Shown: in pieces, positions 1 through 9,023 of the stretch
Layout: each line of letters begins with the position of its first letter
Position numbering within the stretch: the first letter of the stretch is position 1
Origin: Frigoribacterium sp. ACAM 257
GTDB lineage: Bacteria > Actinomycetota > Actinomycetes > Actinomycetales > Microbacteriaceae
Length of the DNA: 64,000 bases
Assembly (NCBI RefSeq): GCF_007954365.1
Contig: NZ_VOLO01000003.1
Coordinates: 1-64,000 of the forward strand
Direction: 5' to 3'
The notes under the pieces: model-generated
What the model was told of the DNA's origin: nothing
Databases searched by the model: none
The model's input: only the letters and a program-made list of their open reading frames with translations
Program-made: the position numbers and the translations under genes

Positions 1-180
1 CGCCCCGCCCGCCCCGCCCGCCCCTCCTCATTCAGGAACTTCTGTCCTGAGTCGCGGAACGGGGGGAGGCGCGGTCCTGATCCGTGCACGCCCCAGGACC
101 CAGCGCGCCCCGGTTCCTGCATCGCGCCTCCCCGCCGTCCGGTCGCGGCCGGCAACGGTCCGGTCACGGTTCCTGAGGCT
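1..180. repeat. Intergenic TCAGGA/GTGCACG repeat, copy A
   Basis: The first 24 bases are a CCCCGCCC-type low-complexity tract. Next comes the boundary CTCCTCATTCAGGAAC, shared with copies near 20948 and 56830 and, inverted, near 31805. Inside are several AGGAAC/TCCTG words and an imperfect palindrome centred on CGTGCACG (about 112-140). No gene is visible in bases 1-309; the rest is the promoter region of the next operon. The function of the repeat is unknown. Confidence 0.7.
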
Positions 181-193
181 TGCTCCTACAAAC

Positions 194-223
194 TTGACGG
201 ACTTAATTTAGTCAGGTAACAAT
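194..223 (+). promoter_or_regulatory. Promoter with operator-like near-palindrome in the spacer
   Basis: TTGACG (194-199) and TAACAAT (217-223) are separated by 17 bases, a good sigma-70-type arrangement. The spacer holds GACTTAATTTAGTC (200-213), a near-palindrome with two mismatched positions and unusually AT-rich for this genome. A repressor bound there would block RNA polymerase, fitting sugar-inducible control of the downstream operon. The repressor type is not known from the window; a ROK-family protein is one guess. Confidence 0.6.
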
Positions 224-309
224 GACCCGACAGCGCGGCCCAGCCCGCCTGTGACAACGAAGTCGGCGTCGACTGCCCCGAGTGGTCGCGCCCTGGGAAA
301 GGATCAACG

Positions 310-2013
310 ATGTTCCTCCGCGCAACCACGGGCCGCAGGCCCGTCCGCAGGGCCTGGGCGATCGGGGCGGCAGCAGCCGCCACCGCGCTGACCCTCGGCC
401 TCACCGGCTGCTCCGCCGGCGGCTCGGGCTCGAGCAGCCCGAGCGACACGCTCGTCGTCTACACCGGCCAGGCCGGCGACTACCAGATCAACTTCAACCC
501 GTACTCGCCGTCGTCCATCGGCGGCATCGGCGCGATCTACGAGTCGCTGTTCTTCGTCACCAACGTCAACACCGAGGCCTACGAGCCCCTGCTCGGCAGC
601 GAGTACACCTGGAACGACGAGGGCACGCAGCTCGACGTGACCCTGCGCGACGACGCCACCTGGTCCGACGGCGAGGCCTTCACCGCCGACGACGTCGTGT
701 TCACCTTCGAGATGCTGCTCGACACCCCGTCGATCAACACCAACGGCTTCGACGGCACCGTCACCGCCGCCGACGACACCCACGTCACCTTCACCTGGGA
801 CCGCCCGGCGTTCGTGACCGGTCCGGCCCTGCTCGGCCGCACGCCGATCGTGCCCGAGCACCTCTGGAGCGACATCGACCCCACGACCGACGTCATGGCC
901 GAGCCCGTCGGCACCGGCGCGTACACGATGGACGACTTCAAGGCGCAGGCCTTCACGCTGGCCGCCAACCCGAGCTACTGGGGCGGGGAGCCCGCGGTCA
1001 AGAAGGTCCGCTACCTTTCGCTGTCCGGCAACACCGCCGGCGCCGACGCGCTCGCGGCGGGCACGATCGACTGGCAGACCGGCCCGGTGCCCGACATCCA
1101 GAACGTGTCGAAGAACTACCCCGGCTACGACGCCGTCACCATCCCGCAGAACCAGGTCGCGCTGATGACCTGCTCGAACGCCGAGCTCGGCTGCGAGGGT
1201 CCCCAGACCGACCCGGCCGTGCGCCAGGCGATCTACTACGCCCTGAACCGCGACCAGGTCAACTCCCTCGCGTTCCAGGACACCGCCAGCGAGGTGTCGC
1301 CGACGTTCGCCCTGACGAGCACGCAGGAGGACCTCATCTCGAGCGCGGTCGCCGAGCCCGTCGCCCCGGCGGCACCCGACCTCGACAAGGCCTCGTCGCT
1401 GCTCGAGGACGCCGGCTACGAGAAGGGCGCCGACGGCATCTACGCCAAGGACGGCCAGGAGCTGAAGCTCACCGTCGAGGTCGTCACCGGCTGGACCGAC
1501 TACATCACCGCGATCGACACGATGGGCCAGCAGCTCAAGGCCGCCGGCATCTCGCTGACCGCCTCGCAGTCCTCGTGGAATGAGTGGACGGACAAGAAGA
1601 GCAAGGGCAACTACCAGCTCGCCATCGACTCGCTCGGCCAGGGCGCCGCGTCCGACCCGTACTACCTCTACGACCAGTACTTCAACACCGCCTACACGGC
1701 GGCGGTCGGCGAGGCGGCACCGACGAACATGGCCCGCTTCAGCGACCCCGCGGTCGACGCGGCGCTGGAGACGCTGAAGGCCACGAACCCCGAGGACACG
1801 GAGGCGCGCCAGGCGCAGTTCGACGTGATCCAGGCCGCGATCGTCGAGGACATGCCCTACGTGCCCGTCCTCACCGGCGGCACGACGAGCGAGTACCACT
1901 CGTCGAAGTTCACCGGCTGGCCCACGATGGACGACCTGTACGCGTTCCCCGCCATCTGGGCCTCGCCGGACAACTCGATCATCTTCAAGAACCTGAAGCC
2001 GGTCGGCGAGTAG
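310..2013 (+). CDS. ABC transporter solute-binding lipoprotein, family 5 (peptide/oligosaccharide type)
   Basis: Secreted lipoprotein that captures the substrate for the ABC importer encoded directly downstream. The 567-residue protein starts with a twin-Arg-containing basic stretch, a hydrophobic signal and the lipobox LTGC, with the lipidated Cys at residue 34. The body has the DppA/OppA-type fold hallmarks, including a DDVVFTFE-like segment and a C-terminal region on VPVLTGG. The ATG start is preceded by AAAGGA at suitable distance. It is the first gene of a six-gene operon ending in an alpha-galactosidase, so galactosides are a likelier cargo than peptides. That substrate is an inference from context. 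Confidence 0.9.
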   Translation: MFLRATTGRRPVRRAWAIGAAAAATALTLGLTGCSAGGSGSSSPSDTLVVYTGQAGDYQINFNPYSPSSIGGIGAIYESLFFVTNVNTEAYEPLLGSEYTWNDEGTQLDVTLRDDATWSDGEAFTADDVVFTFEMLLDTPSINTNGFDGTVTAADDTHVTFTWDRPAFVTGPALLGRTPIVPEHLWSDIDPTTDVMAEPVGTGAYTMDDFKAQAFTLAANPSYWGGEPAVKKVRYLSLSGNTAGADALAAGTIDWQTGPVPDIQNVSKNYPGYDAVTIPQNQVALMTCSNAELGCEGPQTDPAVRQAIYYALNRDQVNSLAFQDTASEVSPTFALTSTQEDLISSAVAEPVAPAAPDLDKASSLLEDAGYEKGADGIYAKDGQELKLTVEVVTGWTDYITAIDTMGQQLKAAGISLTASQSSWNEWTDKKSKGNYQLAIDSLGQGAASDPYYLYDQYFNTAYTAAVGEAAPTNMARFSDPAVDAALETLKATNPEDTEARQAQFDVIQAAIVEDMPYVPVLTGGTTSEYHSSKFTGWPTMDDLYAFPAIWASPDNSIIFKNLKPVGE

Positions 2014-2059
2014 CCGTGGCGGAGGAGGAGCTCGTCGTCGTGAGGACCGGTGAGGACAC

Positions 2060-3049
2060 GTGAACTACTTCGTCCGGAAGCTCGGCTTCTACGCGGTCGC
2101 CCTGTGGGCCGCGCTGACCATCAACTTCCTGATCCCCCGTCTGCTGCCGGGCAACCCGGTGGACATCCTGCTGGCGAAGCTGCAGCAGCGCGGAGGCATC
2201 GTCACCCCTGACACCCGCAAGGCGTACGAGCTCCTCCTCGGAGGCGACTCCTCCGATCCGCTCCCGGTGCAGTACTGGAACTACCTGATCAACATCTTCA
2301 AGGGCGACCTGGGCATCTCGGTCGGCTACTTCCCGACCCCGGTCACCGAGGTCATCGGGTCGTCGCTGCCGTGGACCATCGTCCTCGTGGGCCTGGCGAC
2401 GGTGATCGGCGCGGCGCTCGGCGTCCTGCTCGGCGCGTTCGTCGGCTGGAAGCCGGGCACCTGGCTCGACTCGCTCGTGCCGGCGACCACGCTGCTGGCG
2501 GCGGTGCCCTACTTCTGGCTCGCGCTGATCCTCGTGTACGTGCTCGCCACCTCCTTGCGGCTGTTCCCCTCGCAGGGCGGCTACGACGTCGTGCTCGACC
2601 CGGGGCTGAACTGGCAGTTCATCTCGTCGGCGATCGAGTACGGGTTCCTGCCGGCGCTCACCATCGTCATCGCCTCGATCGGCGGCTGGCTGCTCGGCAT
2701 GCGCAACATGATGGTCTCGACGCTCTCCGAGGACTACGTGCTGACGGCGCAGGCCAAGGGCCTCAGCCAGGGCCGCATCCTCCGCGGCTACGCGGCCCGC
2801 AACGCGGTGCTGCCGAGCGTCGCCGGCTTCGCCATCTCGCTCGGCTTCGTCGTCTCGGGCTCGATCGTCACCGAGCAGGTGTTCTCGTACCCGGGCATCG
2901 GCGGCAAGCTCCTGTCGGCCGTCACCAACAACGACTACGCGCTGATGCAGGGCATCTTCCTGTTCATCACGCTGGCCGTGCTCGGCGCCAACCTCGTGGT
3001 CGACCTCTTCTACGGGATCATCGACCCCCGCACCCGGGCGCGCAGCTGA
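2060..3049 (+). CDS. ABC transporter permease, DppB type
   Basis: Integral membrane subunit of the importer, 329 residues, GTG start. The N-terminal MNYFVRKLGFYAVALWAAL helix followed by a periplasmic segment and about five further helices is typical of DppB/OppB. The cytoplasmic EAA-like loop (EDYVLTAQAKGLSQGRIL, about residues 223-240) contacts the ATPases. The C-terminus ends in GIIDPRTRARS, the usual DppB tail. It lies 46 bases after the binding protein and 52 before the partner permease, clearly co-transcribed. Confidence 0.92.
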   Translation: MNYFVRKLGFYAVALWAALTINFLIPRLLPGNPVDILLAKLQQRGGIVTPDTRKAYELLLGGDSSDPLPVQYWNYLINIFKGDLGISVGYFPTPVTEVIGSSLPWTIVLVGLATVIGAALGVLLGAFVGWKPGTWLDSLVPATTLLAAVPYFWLALILVYVLATSLRLFPSQGGYDVVLDPGLNWQFISSAIEYGFLPALTIVIASIGGWLLGMRNMMVSTLSEDYVLTAQAKGLSQGRILRGYAARNAVLPSVAGFAISLGFVVSGSIVTEQVFSYPGIGGKLLSAVTNNDYALMQGIFLFITLAVLGANLVVDLFYGIIDPRTRARS

Positions 3050-3101
3050 TGGCCCGCCGCACCGGCGTCGCCCGCCGCACCACCAGCAGGAGGCAGCACC
3101 C

Positions 3102-4078
3102 ATGACGAACGTCGCCCCCGACACCACCACCACGGTCGTCGACTCGACCTCGCAGCTCGCCGCCGAGGCGGCCGACCTGGGCAAGCCGAGGCGCTCCGCC
3201 TGGCGGCTGATGCTGCCGACCATGACCCCGTGGCTCGCCGCCGGGCTCGGCCTCGTCGGCGCCATCGCGCTCTTCGGCATCGTCGGCCCGTTCTTCGTGC
3301 AGGACCCGACCGTCATCCGTGACATCGGCCTGACCGGCCCGTCGGCCCAGCACCTCCTCGGCACGACCCAGACCGGGCAGGACGTCTTCGCCCAGCTCGC
3401 CTGGGCCACCCGCGGCTCGCTGCAGATCGGCCTGATCGTCGGCATCCTCGCGACGGCGCTCTCGGCCTTCTTCGGCATCCTCGGCGCCTACATCGGCGGC
3501 TTCACCGACGAGGCGTTCTCGCTCTTCTCGAACGTGTTCCTGGTGATCCCCGGCCTGCCCCTCGTCATCGTCATCTCGGGCTTCGTGCCCCAGGAGCAGC
3601 GCGGCCTCTGGACGATCGGCGTCGTGCTCGCGATCACGGGCTGGGCCGCGTCCAGCCGGGTGCTGCGGGCGCAGACCCTGTCGATCCGCAGCCGTGACTA
3701 CGTGGCCGCGGCACGCGTCGCCGGCGAGAAGCCGTGGCGGGTCATCTCGGTCGAGATCCTGCCGAACCTGCTGCCGGTGCTCGCGTCGCAGTTCGTCTTC
3801 GCGGTGATCGCGGCCATCCTCGGGGAGGCGGGCCTGTCGTTCCTCGGCCTCGGCGCCTCCAACTCGTCGACCCTCGGCACGATGCTGTTCTACGCACAGA
3901 ACGGCTTCGCCCTGCCGCTCGGCGCCTGGTGGTGGTTCGGCCCTCCCGGCCTGATCATCGCGCTCTTCGGCACCGGCCTCTCGCTGATCAACTTCTCGAT
4001 CGACGAGATCATCAACCCCAAGCTCAAGAACGTGCGCCTGCACCGCAAGCGCGCCCGTCTCGCGAAGAAGGCCTCCCG

Positions 4079-4082
<4 letters not shown>
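3102..4082 (+). CDS. ABC transporter permease, DppC type
   Basis: Second membrane subunit, 326 residues, ATG start after AGGAGG. A cytoplasmic N-terminal tail of about 35 residues precedes the first helix. The loop RSRDYVAAARVAGEKPWRVI is the coupling motif of DppC-type permeases. The C-terminus is long and basic. Its stop codon overlaps the start of the first ATPase gene (ATGA), indicating translational coupling. Together with the preceding permease it forms the translocation pore. Confidence 0.92.
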
Positions 4083-5028
<946 letters not shown>

Positions 5029-5032
<4 letters not shown>

Positions 5033-5952
5033 CCAGCATCCACGTCAGGGACCTGACCAAGGACTTCTCGGTCCGCAAGGGCATCGGCCGCGAAGCGTTC
5101 CGGGCCGTCGACTCGGTGTCGTTCGACCTGCTGCCCGGCCGCACGGTCGCCCTCGTGGGCGAGTCCGGCTCGGGCAAGTCGACCATCGCACGCATGCTCG
5201 CGAAGCTCGAGAAGCCGAGTTCCGGCAAGATCGACGTCACGCTCGACGACGGCACGCCCGTGATGGGCTCGGTCTACCGCCGCCACGTCCAGATGGTCTT
5301 CCAGGACCCGTTCGCCTCGCTGAACCCGTTCCACTCGATCGAGCACCACATCGCGCGGCCGCTCAAGATCCACCGCCGCACCAAGGGGCGGCTCGAGACG
5401 CACGAGCGCGTGCTCGACATGCTCGAGCGCGTCAACCTGCGCCCCGCCGAGGACATGGCCGCCCGTCGCCCGCACGAGCTCTCCGGCGGCCAGCGTCAGC
5501 GCATCGCGATCGCCCGCGCCCTCGCTCCCGGCGCCCAGGTGCTCATCGCCGACGAGCCGGTCTCGATGCTCGACGTCTCGATCCGCCTCGGCGTGCTCAA
5601 CCTGATGGGCCGGCTGCAGCGCGAGGACAACCTCGCCGTGCTCTACATCACCCACGACCTCGCCACCGCACGGCACTTCTCCGACGAGATCCTCGTGCTC
5701 TACCGCGGTCGCGTCGTCGAGCGCGGGCCGGCCGACGACGTCATCCTCGACCCGCACCACGACTACACGAAGCTGCTCGCCCTCGCGGCGCCCGACCCCG
5801 AGCGCGTGGGCAAGGTCGTCAGCGACGAGTCGGCGCCCGACCGGTCGAGCATCGACAACTCGATCTGCTACGACCACTACGCGGGCGCGTGGGTGCAGGC
5901 CGGGTCGGCACCCGCGGGCGACGCGCTCGCCACGAAGGCCGCGGTGCGCTGA
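5029..5952 (+). CDS. ABC transporter ATP-binding protein, DppF type
   Basis: Second ATPase, 307 residues, ATG overlapping the preceding stop codon. Walker A is GESGSGKST, the signature LSGGQRQR, Walker B LIADEP, with the switch His in YITHDL. The C-terminal region carries the oligosaccharide/peptide-transporter domain (LDPHHDYTKLLALAAPDP) and a short Cys/Asp motif near SICYDHYAGAW. It pairs with the preceding gene to power the importer. The alpha-galactosidase starts two bases after its stop codon. Confidence 0.92.
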
Positions 5953-5953
5953 C

Positions 5954-8191
5954 GTGCGGCTGCTGCACTGGGGCACCGGGGCCCTGCACCTGACCTTCGC
6001 CCTGCCCGACGACGCGCCCGTCGCGCTGATCGCGATCGAGCCGGGAGGGGTGCCCGCGACGTCGGGGGCGGTGCCGGCGTCGGGGGCGGTGCCGGATCAG
6101 GGCGCCGGCCCGCGCGCCGCCGCACCCGCGCTCTGGCCGGGCGACGACGGCGACGTGCCCGACCGCCTCCTGCAGGCCCTGGTCGAGGTGTCGGCGTTCG
6201 GGCACGGGCGGTTCCCGGGCAGCTTCCGGCACGTCGACACCGTGCTCGGCGCGGCCCTGCGGCACGCGTCGCACGAGGCGCGCGTCGCCGACGACGGCAC
6301 GGCGCAGCTCCGGATCGAGCAGCGCGACGACGCCACGGGCCTCGTCGTCACCAGCGTCTTCGAGGCGCAGGAGGCGGTGCCCGCGTTCCGCACGCACACC
6401 GAGGTCGGCCTCGACCCCGCCGCCTCCCCGCTCACCCTCGACGCCGTGTCGACGATCGCGACCGGGGCGTTCCTCGGGCGCGACGACGACGTCGACGCGT
6501 TCGCCCTCGCGACGGCGGCGAACGACTGGGTCGCCGAGAGCCGCTGGTCGACGACCCCGCTGCGCGAGGCCGGGCTCGCCCGCATCGACCGCGACGTGCA
6601 GCACCAGCCGCCGCGCACGCGGCTCGTCGTCGGCGACCGTGGCTCGTGGTCGAGCGGCGAGGCCGTGCCCACCGCCGCGCTGCTCGCCCGCGACGGCTCG
6701 GCCGCGCTCGCCTGGCAGGTCGAGCACGCCGGGCCCTGGCTGTTCGAGCTCGGCGAGACCCGGCACGGCGCCTACCTGCTGCTGTCCGGGCCGACCGACC
6801 CCGAGAACCACTGGAGCCTGGTGCTCCGCCCCGGCGAGGTCTTCACGTCGGCGCCCGCCTCCGTCGCCGTCGCGGCGGGCGGCGTCGACGAGGTGCTGGC
6901 CGCGATGACGGCCCAGCGGCGGGCCACCCGGCTCGTGCGCGAGGTCGACCACGACCTGCCCGTCGTGTTCAACGACTACATGAACACGCTGATGGGCGAC
7001 CCCACCACCGAGAAGCTGCTGCCGCTGATCGACGCGGCGGCAGAGGTCGGGGCCGACTACTTCTGCATCGACGCCGGCTGGTACGCCGAGGGCCACTGGT
7101 GGGACACGGTCGGCGAGTGGCAGCCCGCCGCGAGCCGGTTCCCGGGCGGCATCGACGAGGTGCTCGACCGGATCCGCGATCGCGGCATGGTCCCGGGGCT
7201 GTGGCTCGAGCCCGAGGTGATCGGCGTGCGGTCGCCGCTCGCCGCCTCCCTGCCCGACGACGCGTTCTTCAGTCGGGGCGGTGTGCGCGTCGCCGACCAC
7301 GGCCGGCACCTGCTCGACCTGCGGAGCCCCGCGGCTCGGACGCACCTCGACGGGGTCGTCGACCGGCTCGTCGGCGACCACGGCGTCGGCTTCTTCAAGA
7401 TGGACTACAACACGATGACCGGCCCGGGCACCGACGCCGGCGGGCTCGCACCGGGCGCGGGGCTGCTCGAGCACACGCGGGCGCTGCTCGCCTGGCTGGA
7501 CGAGGTCCAGGAGCGCCACCCGCGCCTCCTGATCGAGAACTGCGCCTCGGGCGCGATGCGGATGGACTGGGCGATGATGTCGCGGCTGCACGTCCAGTCG
7601 ACCTCCGACCAGCAGGACCCGGTGATGTACGCGACCATCGCGGCAGCGGCCCCCGCGGCGCTGCTGCCCGAGCAGGCGGGGCACTGGGCCTACCCGCACG
7701 CCGGCATGGAGCCCGAGCTGTTCACGTTCTCGCTCGTGAACGCGGTGCTCGGCCGGATGTACCTGTCCGGGCACCTGAACCGGATGGACGCCGCCCAGCG
7801 CGACGTCGTGCGTGCTGCCGTCGCCGCGCACCGCGAGGTGCTCGGCTCGATCGAGCGGGCCGTGCCGTCGTGGCCGCTCGGGCTGCCGGCGTGGGAGGAC
7901 GCGTGGACGGCCCTGGCGCTGACCGCGGACGGCGTTGCCGGTCCTGGCGCGGCTGTCGGTACCGGCGCGGGTGCCGTGACGCACCTCAGCGTGTGGCGCT
8001 GTTCGGGCGACGACGACCGTGTCGTCCTCCCGCTGCCGGGGCTGCGCGGGCAGGAGGTGGAGGTGCGGCCGTTCTTCCCCGCCGACCCCGCCGGCTGGTC
8101 GTGGAGCTGGGACCCGCAGGAGGCGGAGCTCACCGTGGTCGTCGAGGTCACCGGGCCCACGGCGAGGGTCCTCCGCCTCACGGCAGGCTGA
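5954..8191 (+). CDS. Alpha-galactosidase, glycoside hydrolase family 36
   Basis: Hydrolyses terminal alpha-galactosyl residues, for example in melibiose or raffinose-family sugars. No signal peptide is visible, so it acts in the cytoplasm on imported oligosaccharide. At 745 residues it matches the family's usual length. The family nucleophile is Asp484 in FFKMDYN, and the acid/base Asp552 lies in STSDQQDP. The substrate-site segment ENCASGAMRMD lies between them. The GTG start is two bases after the ATPase stop, making it the last gene of the transporter operon. The N-terminal region near 6050-6120 is Ala/Pro/Gly-rich with a short repeated GAVPASGAVP element, probably a loop expansion. Confidence 0.93.
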   Translation: MRLLHWGTGALHLTFALPDDAPVALIAIEPGGVPATSGAVPASGAVPDQGAGPRAAAPALWPGDDGDVPDRLLQALVEVSAFGHGRFPGSFRHVDTVLGAALRHASHEARVADDGTAQLRIEQRDDATGLVVTSVFEAQEAVPAFRTHTEVGLDPAASPLTLDAVSTIATGAFLGRDDDVDAFALATAANDWVAESRWSTTPLREAGLARIDRDVQHQPPRTRLVVGDRGSWSSGEAVPTAALLARDGSAALAWQVEHAGPWLFELGETRHGAYLLLSGPTDPENHWSLVLRPGEVFTSAPASVAVAAGGVDEVLAAMTAQRRATRLVREVDHDLPVVFNDYMNTLMGDPTTEKLLPLIDAAAEVGADYFCIDAGWYAEGHWWDTVGEWQPAASRFPGGIDEVLDRIRDRGMVPGLWLEPEVIGVRSPLAASLPDDAFFSRGGVRVADHGRHLLDLRSPAARTHLDGVVDRLVGDHGVGFFKMDYNTMTGPGTDAGGLAPGAGLLEHTRALLAWLDEVQERHPRLLIENCASGAMRMDWAMMSRLHVQSTSDQQDPVMYATIAAAAPAALLPEQAGHWAYPHAGMEPELFTFSLVNAVLGRMYLSGHLNRMDAAQRDVVRAAVAAHREVLGSIERAVPSWPLGLPAWEDAWTALALTADGVAGPGAAVGTGAGAVTHLSVWRCSGDDDRVVLPLPGLRGQEVEVRPFFPADPAGWSWSWDPQEAELTVVVEVTGPTARVLRLTAG

Positions 8192-8213
8192 GCCCAGTCG
8201 CACGGACACCGCG

Positions 8214-8277
8214 AAGCACCCCGTAGTGGACGATGCACCCCGTCGTTCCGGGGTGCATCGTCCACAACGGGGTGCTT
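8214..8277. repeat. 64-bp palindrome of the GCACCCC family, copy 1
   Basis: Two 28-base arms with one mismatch surround an 8-base loop. Each arm holds the word GCACCCC twice, 18 bases apart (outer and inner). The element sits between the convergent alpha-galactosidase and response-regulator genes, where it could act as a bidirectional terminator. The same sequence recurs at 9304-9367 and 12868-12931, and an architectural relative at 58246-58305. Confidence 0.9.
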
Positions 8278-8300
8278 GAGGGCGACGGGAGCCCGCCGGC

Positions 8301-9023
8301 TCAGCGCCAGCGGTACTCGTGCTCGGGCCGGCCCGGCGCGCCGTACCGGGGCACGCGGTCGACCTGGCCCGCGTCGGCGAGGTGCTCGAGGTAGCGACGG
8401 GCCGTGACGCGGGAGACCGCGACGGCCGTGGCGACCTCCCCGGCCGAGAGCGCGCCTCCTCGGCTCCGCAGCGCCTCGACCACGGCGGCGAGCGTCTCCG
8501 GCGCGATGCCCTTCGCGAGCGACGGGGTCGTCGCCGTCCGCAGCGTCGCCAGGCTCGCGTCGACCTCGGTCTGGGTGACCTGCCCCTCGCCCTGGTCGAG
8601 CCCGCGACGGAACGCGAGGTAGCCGGTCAGGCGCTCCGCGAAGGTCGCGAAGCCGAAGGGCTTGATCAGGTACTGCACGATCCCGAGCGACACCGCGCTC
8701 TTGACGACCGCGACGTCGCGCACCGCCGTGATCGCGACGACGTCGACGGTCGAGCCGGCAGCCCGCAGCGCCCGGCAGAGCTGGATCCCGTGGATGTCGG
8801 GCAGCGTGAGGTCGAGCAGCACGAGGTCCACGCCCGGCTGTCGCAGCCGGTCGAGGGCGGAGCGGCCGTCGTGCAGCACGCCGACCAGCTCGAAGCCGTC
8901 CAGCCGAGTGACGTACGCGCCGTGAGCCTCCGCCGTGAGCGGCTCGTCGTCGACGACGAGCACGCGCACCGGCCGCGGTGCCGGTGCCGGGCGCGGCGGC
9001 TGGGTCGAGGAGGCGCCGGTCAC
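8301..9023 (-). CDS. Response regulator, DctR/CitB type
   Basis: Output protein of the two-component system, 240 residues. The receiver domain has acidic residues Asp25/Asp26 and phospho-acceptor Asp71 in LLDLTLPD, and the conserved Lys is in LIKPFGF. The C-terminal third carries a winged-helix-like domain with the segment SAGEVATAVAVSRVTARRYL, as in CitB/DcuR/DctR regulators of carboxylate uptake. Its ATG overlaps the kinase stop codon. The neighbouring DctA symporter is the probable target. Confidence 0.9.
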   Translation of the reverse strand: MTGASSTQPPRPAPAPRPVRVLVVDDEPLTAEAHGAYVTRLDGFELVGVLHDGRSALDRLRQPGVDLVLLDLTLPDIHGIQLCRALRAAGSTVDVVAITAVRDVAVVKSAVSLGIVQYLIKPFGFATFAERLTGYLAFRRGLDQGEGQVTQTEVDASLATLRTATTPSLAKGIAPETLAAVVEALRSRGGALSAGEVATAVAVSRVTARRYLEHLADAGQVDRVPRYGAPGRPEHEYRWR

